From NCBI GenBank assembly GCA_012031145.1, contig JAAUUH010000025.1, forward strand, positions 1-34,163: a stretch of DNA of 34,163 nucleotides, in the 5' to 3' direction. Position numbers and translations under genes: made by a program. This DNA is from Oscillatoriales cyanobacterium SM2_2_1 (GTDB lineage: Bacteria > Cyanobacteriota > Cyanobacteriia > Pseudanabaenales > Pseudanabaenaceae). Positions 14,932 to 24,200 of this stretch are shown here, in pieces; position 1 is the stretch's first letter; every line of letters starts with the position of its first letter. Under the pieces are notes generated by a model, which saw only the letters and a list, made by a program, of their open reading frames with translations, did not search any database and had not been told where the DNA came from.

Positions 14932-16286
14932 TTAGCGGTTTTCGGGTGGCTGCACACGCAGGACAAGGAGCGTCATGTCGTCGAGGCGATCGCGGGGGGT
15001 GCCGACAAATTCATGGACTTTTTGGAAGATATGGTTTAGGACGGACTGAGCGGTGGTGGTGACGGTGGGCTGGCAGGCAGAGCGCAGGGCTTGACGAAGG
15101 TTTCCTCGTCAAAGCGATCGCCCTTGGCATTGGCTGCCTCGGTGAAGCCATCCGTGTAATAGATCACAACATCACCGAATTCCAAGGTGGTGCTGGACTG
15201 TTCAAATTTTGAGTTGGCATCGAGACCAATCAGAGCCCCCAAAGTATCGAGGGCGTGGACGGTGCGGCTGCGCGATCGCCACAGCAGGGCAGGGGTGTGG
15301 GCAGCGTTACTGTAGGTGAGGACATGGGTTTTGGGATCATACTCGGAGTAGAACATGGTCACGAACCGATTAGACTTTTCAAGGTCGTCGTACATGACTT
15401 CATTGAGATGTTCCAAGATTTTGGCGGGGGAATGGTTGTTGAGAACTTCCGCGCGCAACATGCCTCGGGTCATGGTCATGATCAGTCCGGCGGGTACGCC
15501 CTTACCCATGACATCGCCGACAACAAAACTCCACCGTTCACCCTTCTGAACGGGAATAAAATCATAGTAATCACCGCCAACACGACTGGCGGTTAGACAG
15601 CGGGCGGCGATTTCAATGCCAGGGATCGCAGGGAAACTACGGGGCAACAGTTGACGTTGAATTTCGGCTCCGATTTCCAGTTCACGATCCTGACGTTCTT
15701 TCTTCAGCAATTCTTGGGCGAGTTCATGGTTCTCGATGCCGACGGCAGTTTGGTTAGCCACAACCCGCATGAGGGTTTCCCGTTTTTGGGTCAAGACATA
15801 GTCTTGCTTGAGACTGAAGATGTACAGGCGGCCACGGACGGCACTTTTGACCAAGATGGAGGTACCAAAGAGATAGACATCGGCTCCGAGGTAGCGGCTC
15901 ATCATCTCGTCGAGAGCGTTGGTGTTGCCGGTGAACACCTGTTGGATGGCATGCTCAATTGCCACCCGGACCTTCCGCTGCTGCATTTTGCCGTTTTCAT
16001 GACAATGGAGCGATTCAAGGCGCATTTGCCCACTGCCCTTAAAGAGAATCAATGCCCCACCGTCGGCATCGGTAACGCGGCTGGCAATCAGGGGGGTTAA
16101 TTCTAAAAACTGATTGATGTTATTAAATCCGCGCAGGGCATAGCCCAAAAAATTCAGCAGTTCATCATTTTTGGTCTGCTCATGGCTCACGCGCTTAATC
16201 AGTTCGCGTAGGTCAGTAAGCATGATCACTGAGCCAGGCTCAGGCGGCTGGGGCGACTTGTTCCGAGGCGGCAGGGATAGAGACAT
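14932..16286 (-). CDS. GAF + PP2C-type (RsbU/SpoIIE) serine phosphatase, frame interrupted near the C-terminus
   Basis: A regulator of partner-switching pathways: a GAF-like sensory domain (about residues 35-190 of the protein) followed by an RsbU-type PP2C phosphatase. Visible phosphatase motifs are EIQRQLLP, RVGGDYYDF, VGDVMGKGVPAG, YSNAAHTPALL and YYTDGFTEA. The uninterrupted frame stops at 15036 after an aberrant Pro-rich tail. A shift of one base at about 15087-15092 restores ALRSACQP..., ending with the metal-binding DDMTLLVLRV and a stop at 14932. The span is one base short of a multiple of three, giving about 451 residues when repaired. The start chosen is ATG at 16286; a GTG at 16301 is possible. 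It lies downstream of ftsY and upstream of a small membrane protein and tsf. The break is either a sequencing indel or a real truncation lacking one metal ligand. Confidence 0.85.
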
Positions 16287-16412
16287 ATCCAGAGTCGGCA
16301 CAGTGGTGGAATAAGGCCCTTAGTGTACCTGTAGTTGCACCAATTTAGGGACTGGATGCTTAATTTCTACTTAATTTTCCCCGGTGGTTAGCAACAGGGA
16401 GGGTTGGGTAGG

Positions 16413-17786
16413 TTAGCCGTTGATTAGGGCCTCGATAAATTCGTAGCTTGAAAAGGGACGGAGATCCTGGATGCCTTCGCCAGCCCCGATGAAGCGAATC
16501 GGTAGTCCCAATTGTTCGACCACGGCGATCGCCACGCCGCCCTTTGCTGTGCCGTCAAGTTTGGTGAGGACAACACCCGTGATGCCCGCGGACTTGGAAA
16601 AGACTTCGGCCTGTTTGAGTCCATTCTGTCCTAGGGTGGCATCCAGGACAAGCAGGGATTCAATGCGGGCGTGGGTAGCTTTTTTATCAATGATGCGGCG
16701 AATTTTGCTAAGTTCATCCATGAGATTTTTTTTGTTTTGCAGCCGACCGGCGGTGTCTACCAGCAGGAGCTCGGTATTGCGGGCTTGGGCGGCGGTGATG
16801 GCATCGAAGACGACGGCGGCGGGATCGGCATTGGCGGTGGGGTTGGCGATGACATCAACGCCAGCGCGCTCCCCCCAAGTTTTGACCTGTTCGACAGCAG
16901 CAGCGCGGAAGGTGTCGGCGGCGGCAATTAGGGTGCGGTAGCCCGATTGCTGGGCGGTATGGGCGAGTTTGCCGATGGTAGTGGTTTTGCCAGCGCCGTT
17001 GACGCCGGTAATCAACCAGATGTTGAGCTGGTTTTTTTCGGGAACCAACAGGCGATCGCCGGGAGCATCGAGCATGTGTTGCAGCAATTCCTTGAGATAG
17101 GCGATCGCCAGATCGGGGGGGAGGATTTCTTGGCGGAGTTTTTGTTGCAGGGCCGCCATAATGCGATCAGTAGCGGCAACCCCAACATCGGCTTGGAGCA
17201 GGAGGGCTTCGATCGCCTCCACCGCATCGGCATCGAGGGGGCCCTGGCCAACAAGGGATTTGAGTTGGTTGATCAGGCTTAGGCGCGTTTTGTCGAGACC
17301 TTGGCGCAGTCGTTTCAGCCATTTGATCTCATCGACCGTAATCTCGGTAGGTTGCCGACCTTGGGCAGCGAGGACTTGGGCTGACCAAAGGAAGCTTTCG
17401 TCAAAGGGTTCGGGAGCAGCGAGGGATTCAAGGCGGGCCTGGCGCTCGGCGTCGGTTTCAGTTTGCAGCCAGAAGGGTAGGAGTTCGGTGCTCGCCCCAT
17501 CCGCCGGCACAGTCTCCTGTTCAGATGGGGCATCAGACGGTTCGGCAATGGGCGGCTCAGATTCGATGGGAGAGCCGGACTGCTGCTGGAGCGAGCTGTA
17601 GGCCGTTTTGGCCCACGCGAGCAGGTCGGGCTGGGGCACGGGCGGCTCAAGGGATTGCTGGGATGGCTCTGGCGGCTGGGAACCGGCCGATTGATCACTG
17701 GAACGCTCCTCCTGTGGGTCGTTGGAGGAATCATTTGAACGCCCATCGGTGCGATCAAAGGAGCGCTTAAACCAGTTGAATACCAT
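16413..17786 (-). CDS. ftsY: Signal recognition particle receptor FtsY
   Basis: A 457-residue SRP GTPase that docks ribosome-SRP complexes at the membrane for co-translational insertion. An acidic, Pro/Ser-rich A domain (about 1-150) precedes the N domain (about 155-245) and G domain. GTPase motifs: G1 GVNGAGKT (261-268), DTFRAAA (291-297), G3 DTAGR (344-348), G4 TKLDG (408-412), and the closing GAGEGIQDLRPF. The N-terminus MVFNWFKRSF is amphipathic and may aid membrane contact. The gene begins a run of minus-strand genes (ftsY, RsbU-like, small membrane protein, tsf, unknown). The 126-base gap to the phosphatase gene leaves room for a separate promoter. Confidence 0.96.
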   Translation of the reverse strand: MVFNWFKRSFDRTDGRSNDSSNDPQEERSSDQSAGSQPPEPSQQSLEPPVPQPDLLAWAKTAYSSLQQQSGSPIESEPPIAEPSDAPSEQETVPADGASTELLPFWLQTETDAERQARLESLAAPEPFDESFLWSAQVLAAQGRQPTEITVDEIKWLKRLRQGLDKTRLSLINQLKSLVGQGPLDADAVEAIEALLLQADVGVAATDRIMAALQQKLRQEILPPDLAIAYLKELLQHMLDAPGDRLLVPEKNQLNIWLITGVNGAGKTTTIGKLAHTAQQSGYRTLIAAADTFRAAAVEQVKTWGERAGVDVIANPTANADPAAVVFDAITAAQARNTELLLVDTAGRLQNKKNLMDELSKIRRIIDKKATHARIESLLVLDATLGQNGLKQAEVFSKSAGITGVVLTKLDGTAKGGVAIAVVEQLGLPIRFIGAGEGIQDLRPFSSYEFIEALING

Positions 17787-17878
17787 GTCTGTTCTACTCG
17801 AGCTTTAATGCTCCATTATTGATCAGGTATCGATCAGCGTACCGGCCCTAGCCGATCTCCACGTAGCTTCGAGAGCGC

Positions 17879-18841
17879 CTAGGGAATCAGCGGAATAGTG
17901 GCGCTGCGGGTGAACTGGTCGTAGGCAGTGCTCAGGGCGGTGGTGTAAAGAGCCTGGAACTTGTAGGTGCGATAGGTCTCAATAATCTTGCTGGATTGGG
18001 CGATCGCCTCTTCTTTTTTGAGATTTTGGGCTTTCCAACGGCGGGCCAAACGCTCTAGATCGTCAAAGAAAGCCTGCTGAGTTTGAATACCGGCGAGATC
18101 GGTCACCTCCCCATGGCCGGGCACGACCTTCGCTTCGGGAAAGGTGACGGCCAGGCGATAAAGGCTGCCCTGCCACTGCCGTAAGTCAGCATCCCCTTCA
18201 CCGGCAAAGGGAACTCGCATATTGAACACCATATCAGCGGCAAACAATATCTTAGCATCGGGGACATAGGCCACCAAATCCGTACCAGCAGCATGGCCCT
18301 CAACGGGCTCGATGCGCACGGCGCGATCGCCCAGCCACAGATCGGTACGACTGTTGATCAGTAGGTCAGGGGGCACGTTGGTGCCCGATTGGGCATTGGG
18401 TCCGCGGCGGCCGGCCACATAATCCCTTGCCAGACCTCGCCCCACGATGGGTATGCCCAGTTTCTTGAAGGCAGGGTTACCGCCGGTGTGATCAAAGTGG
18501 TAGTGGGTATTAAGGACATAGCGCACAGGTTTGTCGGTAACGGTTTTAACCGTGGCAAGGGCCAGCTCTGCCAAGTCCGGGGATTGAAAGGCGTCAACCA
18601 TCAGCACGCTGTCGCTGCCAATGATAAAGCCGCCATTGGCGATCGCCAACTTAGGATTCGTTGGCGGAAAGTCAACCTTTTCGGCAATCAGGGCATAGAT
18701 CCCAGCCCCTACTTGCTCCAATTTGAGTCCAGCGGTCTGGAGGGTCGTAGCCCCTTGGGAGCGCACCGGCTGGCTGGCTATTCCGACCGCTACCATCATC
18801 ACAGCTAGCAGTGCCGCTAGAAATCCAAACCGCCGTTTCAT
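17879..18841 (-). CDS. Secreted metallo-beta-lactamase-fold hydrolase
   Basis: A 320-residue exported MBL-fold protein. The first 30 residues form a signal peptide (MKRRFGFLAALLAVMMVAVG...). The metal-binding H-x-H-x-D-H reads HYHFDH (113-118); the later His/Asp ligands are in EGHAAGTD and FAADMVF, and PGHG follows. It resembles the broad periplasmic MBL group that includes quinoprotein-relay and B3-like enzymes; the substrate is unknown and antibiotic hydrolysis should not be assumed. The ATG at 18841 is chosen because GAGGAG lies just upstream and the signal peptide starts there; the frame is open to 18946, but that adds an unlikely leader. Divergent from the GNAT gene, with a 93-base shared promoter region. 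Confidence 0.86.
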   Translation of the reverse strand: MKRRFGFLAALLAVMMVAVGIASQPVRSQGATTLQTAGLKLEQVGAGIYALIAEKVDFPPTNPKLAIANGGFIIGSDSVLMVDAFQSPDLAELALATVKTVTDKPVRYVLNTHYHFDHTGGNPAFKKLGIPIVGRGLARDYVAGRRGPNAQSGTNVPPDLLINSRTDLWLGDRAVRIEPVEGHAAGTDLVAYVPDAKILFAADMVFNMRVPFAGEGDADLRQWQGSLYRLAVTFPEAKVVPGHGEVTDLAGIQTQQAFFDDLERLARRWKAQNLKKEEAIAQSSKIIETYRTYKFQALYTTALSTAYDQFTRSATIPLIP

Positions 18842-18934
18842 GCCTAACTCCTCTCTGTATGCGTTCCAGTGACTTCTAGCGTACCCGATTGCCATGGTTT
18901 CCGCTATCTTGGGAACACCCGTACGAATTGTGCC

Positions 18935-19387
18935 ATGTCGCCCCAAGTAAACCTAGTACCCATTGCCCCGGTGGAGATTTCCCAAATATTGTCCTTGGTG
19001 CGAGAGTTCTATGCCCTAGAGAACATGGTGCTGACCGAGGCGGTAGCAAAGTCCTACGGCGCCCTCCTAGAGCAACCGGAATGGGGGCGGTTATTCTGGA
19101 TTCAGTTCGATGGGGCGATCGCGGGGTATGGGGCAGTGACATTCTTTTACAGCTTCGAGTACCATGGGAGGAGTGCAATTATCGACGAACTGTACCTTAG
19201 CGCAGACTTCCGGGGGCAGGGTATTGGTGGATCCGCGCTGGCACAATTGGAACACTTTTGCCGTCAGCAGGGAGTTGCTTGCCTGAACCTAGTCGTCGCC
19301 GCCCAGAACGATGCCGCCCAAAAGCTCTATGCCAAGCATGGTTTTGAGACCCTTAAACGGCAACTATGCATCAAGTGGCTGATCTGA
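18935..19387 (+). CDS. GNAT family N-acetyltransferase
   Basis: A 150-residue acetyltransferase. The acetyl-CoA-binding motif A is RGQGIGGSALAQLEHF (93-108), preceded by the beta-4 strand IIDELYLSADF; the C-terminal NDAAQKLYAKHGFE is the usual motif B with the conserved Tyr. Substrate (amino acid, antibiotic, polyamine or protein N-terminus) unknown. The start used is ATG at 18935 (MSPQVNLVPI); an open frame reaches back to 18869 but that would run into the divergent promoter region. It is followed after 47 bases by the HEAT-repeat gene on the same strand. Confidence 0.87.
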   Translation: MSPQVNLVPIAPVEISQILSLVREFYALENMVLTEAVAKSYGALLEQPEWGRLFWIQFDGAIAGYGAVTFFYSFEYHGRSAIIDELYLSADFRGQGIGGSALAQLEHFCRQQGVACLNLVVAAQNDAAQKLYAKHGFETLKRQLCIKWLI

Positions 19388-19434
19388 CACCTAAAGAAAC
19401 GTAGTAACCTACTGGTGGGGACTTAGTAGCCGTT

Positions 19435-20562
19435 ATGAATTCGCCATCACCACAATCCGTCTCTAACTATGAGCGCACCCATCCAACTCCGTCATCCGTA
19501 GGTAAACTGTCGGATATTCTCGCTGAGTTTGATGCTGCCTCTCGCCCCGAACAGCTATCCCAAGCACTGATCAAAATCTTGCAGTGTCATGAACACGAAC
19601 AGGTGGTGCCCGACTTGGTGGATCGTCTGCACAGTCCCGATCTGGCTACAGCCAAGAAAGCCGCCCTTGCCCTTGGCTATGTGCGATCGCCCCAAGCCAT
19701 TGCAAAGTTACTCGGAGCTGCCGCCGATGCCGGGCGCACGGTCTATTGGCAGGCCACGGCAGCCCTTGCTTGGATCAATAGTGCTGAGGCGGTGCAAGCC
19801 CTGATTCAACTGCTGCACCATTCCTCAATTCAAGTGCAGGCGGCGGCGGCTAAGTCCTTATCCCGCTGTGGGTTGCCGGCGGTTTCTCCCCTCGTTGAAT
19901 CCCTTAGACTGGGGGAGACATTGGTCAAGGTGCATGCCGCCCATTCCCTAGGGGTGATCAGCTCTCCTTTGGCGGTCCCGGCCCTGATTCAAGGTCTCGA
20001 TAGCAGCAGCGGTATTGTTCGCAAGGAAGCTGCCTGGGCCTTGGGGCAAATTCGCTCACCCTTAGCCTGCACCCGTCTGTCCCAGTTATTAGAGGATAGT
20101 GATATCAGCGTGCAGTCCCAGGCATCCCAAGCTCTAAGAAATATTGGGGCGACTTCGGTCACTGCGGTGATCCAGGTGCTGTCCCACCGTTCTAGTCATA
20201 CGCGCAGCGTTGTCGTGCGTACCCTCGGTCAATTAGGTCGTGAGGAGGCGATCGCCCCCCTAGGAGAACTTCTGCTCAAGGATGAATACAGCTTTGTCCG
20301 TGCTGATGCCGCGATCGCCCTAGGAGAGATTGGCACCTATGAATCCGTCGCCTACCTGGCCCAAGCCCTTAAGGATGGCGACCGTACTGTGCGCAAGTCC
20401 GCTAGTCGAGCCCTGTCGATGATCAATCTTCCCGAAGCCCAAGAACTGTTGCGATTGAACCAAGGCGACGCACTGCCACCGCCCATTACCCACCACCAAG
20501 TGCCAGACGTTGAGTTCACCATGATCCAGTACGATCCGTCGGAGTTGACTTCTTTTTCTTGA
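19435..20562 (+). CDS. HEAT-repeat (PBS lyase HEAT-like) protein
   Basis: A 375-residue alpha-solenoid. After a 40-residue polar N-terminus, about nine to ten 31-residue HEAT-like repeats run from about residue 50 to 345. Each contains patterns such as AKKAALALGYVRSPQAI, VRKEAAWALGQIRSPLA, SQALRNIGATSV and VRADAAIALGEIGTYESV. This repeat type (PF13646 / PF03130) occurs in phycobilin lyases CpcE/CpcF and many cyanobacterial scaffolds. No phycobiliprotein genes are nearby, so a lyase role is not supported; a protein-protein scaffold is the safe reading. The C-terminus is Pro/His-containing and probably disordered. An inverted repeat lies just after the stop. Confidence 0.85.
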   Translation: MNSPSPQSVSNYERTHPTPSSVGKLSDILAEFDAASRPEQLSQALIKILQCHEHEQVVPDLVDRLHSPDLATAKKAALALGYVRSPQAIAKLLGAAADAGRTVYWQATAALAWINSAEAVQALIQLLHHSSIQVQAAAAKSLSRCGLPAVSPLVESLRLGETLVKVHAAHSLGVISSPLAVPALIQGLDSSSGIVRKEAAWALGQIRSPLACTRLSQLLEDSDISVQSQASQALRNIGATSVTAVIQVLSHRSSHTRSVVVRTLGQLGREEAIAPLGELLLKDEYSFVRADAAIALGEIGTYESVAYLAQALKDGDRTVRKSASRALSMINLPEAQELLRLNQGDALPPPITHHQVPDVEFTMIQYDPSELTSFS

Positions 20563-20569
20563 GGTCACT

Positions 20570-20590
20570 AATTGGGTTTCAAGCCCAATT
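20570..20590 (+). terminator. Weak hairpin between convergent genes
   Basis: AATTGGG (20570-20576) pairs with CCCAATT (20584-20590) around a 7-base loop, eight bases after the HEAT gene stop. There is no T-run on either strand, so termination would be weak or factor-dependent. It lies between this gene and the convergent FecCD gene. Confidence 0.4.
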
Positions 20591-20679
20591 CACGGCGTCT
20601 AACCAGAATAGAAGAATTCGCAGCGCAGTCCCGCAGGTGCTTTGACGGACAAGAATTGCTTATCCCTAGGGGAGTCCCC

Positions 20680-21679
20680 TCACAACCCCGAACGCCGATA
20701 GAGCAGCCACGTAAAGCAGGGCGCTCCTAGCAAAGCCGTAACCACACCAACGGGCAATTCCACTGGGCCGAGACGGGCGAGCACATCGGCCAAGAGCAGT
20801 AGCCCCGCCCCTGAAGTCATGGCCACCGGCAGCATCAACCGAAAATCTGTGCCAATTAGGAATCGTGCCATGTGGGGAACCACCAGTCCCACAAAGCCAA
20901 TCAGCCCGCTACTGCTGACGGCCGCCGCCGTCAGCAGCGTCGCCGTGCCTCCAATCATCAGACGCGATCGCCCAAGGACGACCCCCAGCCCCTGGGCCAT
21001 CTCATCCCCAAGCTGCAAAACATTCAGCGATCGCGCCAGCAGACACCCACCCACCAACCCGCCCAGGACATAGGCGGCAATCAGGTTCACCTCTTCCCAA
21101 CCCTTACCATTGAGGCTGCCAATTAACCAGTTGAGGGCCACCTGGATCCGCTCATCGGCAAACAGCAACAGCATCGAACTCACGGAACCAAAAAAGGCAC
21201 TCACCGCCACACCGCCTAGGATCAGACGCTGCACCGAAATGCCCGTTGCCGTGCGGGACAAGCCAAACACCAGCGCTGCGGTCACAGCTCGCCCCCAGCC
21301 AAGCCACCGCCGGCACCCAAGCCAAAAAGGCCCCAAGGGCAAATAGGGCGATCGCTGCCAGTCCTGCCCCTGCGGAAATCCCCAGCAAGTAGGGATCGGC
21401 CAAACTATTCCGCAATAGCCCCTGCATCAAAGCGCCCGACATCCCCAGGGCCGCACCCACCAGCAGGGCCATGAGCGATCGCGGCAGGCGCAATTCCCAA
21501 AGAATGGTGCGATGCACCTCATCTCCCTGTCCCCCAAGGGCAGATAGCAGTTCCTCTGGGGAGAGGGGCACTGCTCCCAAGGATAGGGAAAGCAGCAAAA
21601 TGCCCATGAGCCCAAGGAGCAAAACCGTAATCAAGGCGACAAAACGAACCCCATTCCGGGGACACGGGACACGCTCCAT
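20680..21679 (-). CDS. FecCD-family iron/heme ABC permease, frame interrupted
   Basis: Inner-membrane permease that moves siderophore-iron, heme or B12 from its binding protein into the cytoplasm. The first part (from ATG 21679) shows the FecCD features [35 protein letters not shown] and [19 protein letters not shown]. The second part, in another frame, has [39 protein letters not shown] and [19 protein letters not shown]. Together they make one complete protein of about 332 residues with about ten helices. The span of 1000 bases holds one base too many; the frames join at a run of five C (plus strand, 21292-21296), and removing one gives a continuous [11 protein letters not shown]. Either a sequencing error or a real inactivation. 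It starts two bases after the receptor stop, so it is the next gene of that operon. Confidence 0.85.
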
Positions 21680-21681
21680 GG

Positions 21682-24045
21682 CTAAAACTTCCAGACTAAC
21701 GATGCCGCTACATTGATGCCCGGTTGGGCGAAGCGGTCAATCCGTGCCACATCCGCCGCATTGGTACTCACCAGCGCCGCATTCCGCAAGTCCGCATTCT
21801 CAAAATACTTGGCATTAAAGAGATTAAAAATTCCCAGATTAAGGGTGACTTGGGAAGAGAAGTTGTAATAGCCCGTCAGGTCAACGGTGATGTATTCCGT
21901 GGGAACCAGTTGGAGGCTATCGGCGGCGGTCCGGGGGGCACCAACGTAGGTCGCCAGCAAACTGGCACCCCATTGATTTTCGGGAGCGCGGTAGCGCAGT
22001 CCCGCCACTACCTTGAGGGGGTCGATGGTATTCAGCGGCTCGCTGGTGTTGAGGTCATCGCCAACCGCAAAGCCCAGGGATGCCAACACACTAAACCCAT
22101 CCTCGGCGGGGCTAAAGCGATATTCACCGCTGGCTTCTAGTCCGTAAATGCGGGCCCGCTGCACATTGAGCGCCTGGAAGGTGAGGGTGAACGGCGGCTC
22201 GGGCGGCACATTCACAATCTGGTTCGACAGGATGAAGTTGTCGTAGAGGTTATAGAACCCCACCAAGCTGAACTTACCCTGGGGAAAGGAACCGCGAACG
22301 CCAATTTCAAAGTTATCACTGGTTTCCGCCCGGAGTTCGGGATTGGGAATTACCCGATATTGGAACAGGGCATTGGCGAAGCCACTGTTGATTTCGTCAT
22401 AGCTCGGTGCCCGAAACCCGCGGGAGTATTGCCCGTAGATGGAAAAATCGGGCGTGGCTTTCCACACCAACCCCAGCCGTGGACTCACCGCCGTGGAACT
22501 AAAATCCACGGGTGGGGGAGCACCATTGCGCAGAAAATCGGCATCGGCAAAGGTTGTGAGGGTATAGACATCTAGCCGCACCCCGGGAATGATGCTGACT
22601 GCCCCCCAAGTAATTTCATCCTGCACGTACACGCCGAGGCGAAAGGTGTTGGAGTCGGGAAAGTCCTTGGTGGGGAAAAGGTCGGGGATGAAGGACGTTG
22701 CCTGATTCGCCACCACTCCGGTAGTTAAGTTGGTCTGGAAGCGATCGCGGGGTCGTTCGTTGCGCTGCCAAGATAGCTCCGTTCCATAGGTGAGTTTGTG
22801 GAGGGCCTCACCCGTGGCGAAATTACTTTGCAGTTGCAGATCAATGCCGGCAATGCGATCAAGAAAATCATTGACCCCATCCCGGCGCAGGGTGGCCGCT
22901 GTCGCGGCGGCATTAGCTCGTCTCAGCTCAACGGTGGTTTCCGGGGTTTGGGAATCCTGGTAATAGACCAATAGTTTGACCAGTTGAATGAATTCACTAT
23001 TGGGATTCTCAAAGTCATAGTTGAGGCTAACGCGGGTGCGGTTGGTGCGCAGTCCGGCCCGAAAGTCCGTTGTGAGGTTGCTCATGGCTCCATCCCGCAG
23101 ATTGGCGATCGCAAAGTTGGTTTCGGTGGAGCGGTTTAACACTTCGCCCGTGAATTTCAGGCTGCTGAATTGATCGATGGGAAAGACTAATTTACCGAGA
23201 TAGGCGTTGCTATTGCCCACTTGGCGGTCGATAAATCGGCTGTCGCCATTCCGTTGTAGTTCCCGGAAGTCCCGCCGCACATAGGAGAATAATCCCTCCA
23301 CGTTGCCGTAGCGCCATGCGGCGATCGCGCTGCCACTGAAGCCACTGTTGGCGCTGTTGTAGCCCGCTCCCAGTTCAAAGTATTCATCTTTGCCCACCAA
23401 ATTCAGCAAATCCTTAGGATCGATAGTTTGGAAGGAGAGCACCCCGCCCAGGGCATCACTGCCAAATAGGGCCGAACCGCCCCCGCGCAGCACCTCTACC
23501 CGGCGCAGTGTCCCCAGATCAACAAAGTCCCGTCCATTGTCGATAATGATGTCTTGGACGCTGGGCAGACGAATGCCATCCACCTGAAAGAGAATGCGAT
23601 TGCCCTCAATCCCACGAATATTGAAATTGCGAAAGCCACGACTCGGGTCATTATTGGTGGAAAGATTAGGCTCGTAACGAATCAACTCCCGGGGGGTCGT
23701 AATTAAGTTCTGCTGAATTTCTTGGCGATTAAAAATCGTGATGCTGCTGGGGGAATCCTGGAGCAGGCGAGGCGTCCGTGTACCTGTTACGGTGATGTCA
23801 ATGTCATCATCGTCCGTGGGCGCTTGGGCTGTGGGCGATCGCTCCGGTTGGGCAATTACTTTAACGAGCGCCGATTGCCCCCTCAACGACTCGGCACCGC
23901 TGACCTGGGCCGCTTCGGATTGCAACTCGGCAACCGTCCGCACCTTGGGGATTTCTTCCGCTGCTAAGGGCGGGCTCCCAAGGGTGAGGGCCCCGCTCAA
24001 ACAGCTTAAATAGATGATTCTGCGCAACTCTAACTGAGACATCAT
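21682..24045 (-). CDS. TonB-dependent outer-membrane receptor, heme-receptor-like
   Basis: A 787-residue outer-membrane beta-barrel receptor. Signal peptide at 1-29 ([18 protein letters not shown]). An extended segment at 30-80 precedes the TonB box region [10 protein letters not shown] (81-90), then the plug domain (about 95-215, with [16 protein letters not shown] and [17 protein letters not shown]), then the barrel ending in a terminal Phe (ASLVWKF). In the barrel, GFRAPSYDE (near 22400-22420) and [11 protein letters not shown] (near 22320-22345) match the FRAP and NPNL/NPDL boxes of heme/hemoglobin receptors, favouring heme over a siderophore; this is inference. The start is ATG 24045, with GAGGAG just upstream; the frame is open to 24072 but lacks a better start. 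Tandem 13-base repeats lie in its upstream spacer. Followed by the FecCD gene. Confidence 0.92.
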   Translation of the reverse strand: MMSQLELRRIIYLSCLSGALTLGSPPLAAEEIPKVRTVAELQSEAAQVSGAESLRGQSALVKVIAQPERSPTAQAPTDDDDIDITVTGTRTPRLLQDSPSSITIFNRQEIQQNLITTPRELIRYEPNLSTNNDPSRGFRNFNIRGIEGNRILFQVDGIRLPSVQDIIIDNGRDFVDLGTLRRVEVLRGGGSALFGSDALGGVLSFQTIDPKDLLNLVGKDEYFELGAGYNSANSGFSGSAIAAWRYGNVEGLFSYVRRDFRELQRNGDSRFIDRQVGNSNAYLGKLVFPIDQFSSLKFTGEVLNRSTETNFAIANLRDGAMSNLTTDFRAGLRTNRTRVSLNYDFENPNSEFIQLVKLLVYYQDSQTPETTVELRRANAAATAATLRRDGVNDFLDRIAGIDLQLQSNFATGEALHKLTYGTELSWQRNERPRDRFQTNLTTGVVANQATSFIPDLFPTKDFPDSNTFRLGVYVQDEITWGAVSIIPGVRLDVYTLTTFADADFLRNGAPPPVDFSSTAVSPRLGLVWKATPDFSIYGQYSRGFRAPSYDEINSGFANALFQYRVIPNPELRAETSDNFEIGVRGSFPQGKFSLVGFYNLYDNFILSNQIVNVPPEPPFTLTFQALNVQRARIYGLEASGEYRFSPAEDGFSVLASLGFAVGDDLNTSEPLNTIDPLKVVAGLRYRAPENQWGASLLATYVGAPRTAADSLQLVPTEYITVDLTGYYNFSSQVTLNLGIFNLFNAKYFENADLRNAALVSTNAADVARIDRFAQPGINVAASLVWKF

Positions 24046-24075
24046 CAATCTCCTCTCAAATTCACATCTCAAACT

Positions 24076-24110
24076 ATTCAGGCCAGATATTCAGGTCAGA
24101 TATTCAGACC
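24076..24110 (-). promoter_or_regulatory. Tandem 13-base repeats upstream of the receptor gene (operator candidate)
   Basis: On the plus strand ATTCAGGCCAGAT (24076-24088) and ATTCAGGTCAGAT (24089-24101) are followed by a partial third unit ATTCAGACC (24102-24110). On the receptor's strand the core is CTGAAT, repeated three times at 13-base spacing, 31-65 bases before the start codon. Head-to-tail repeats of this kind are typical of sites for AraC-type activators, which control many TonB-receptor genes. The regulator itself is not in the window. The core ATTCAG also appears at 26893 and 27102 in the spacer between the two arms of the island. Confidence 0.5.
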
Positions 24111-24200
24111 AAGCTCAAAATCAGGCCCAGAAGCACGCCAAACCAGTCCTACCGCCGAATCGGGCAGTTGAGGGGAATGTTTTAGCTTCGAGGAACCGAT

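Noticed and set aside
18842-18946. Longer N-terminus for the metallo-beta-lactamase-fold protein
   Set aside because: It would put 35 residues ahead of a clear signal peptide and past a good GAGGAG ribosome-binding site.
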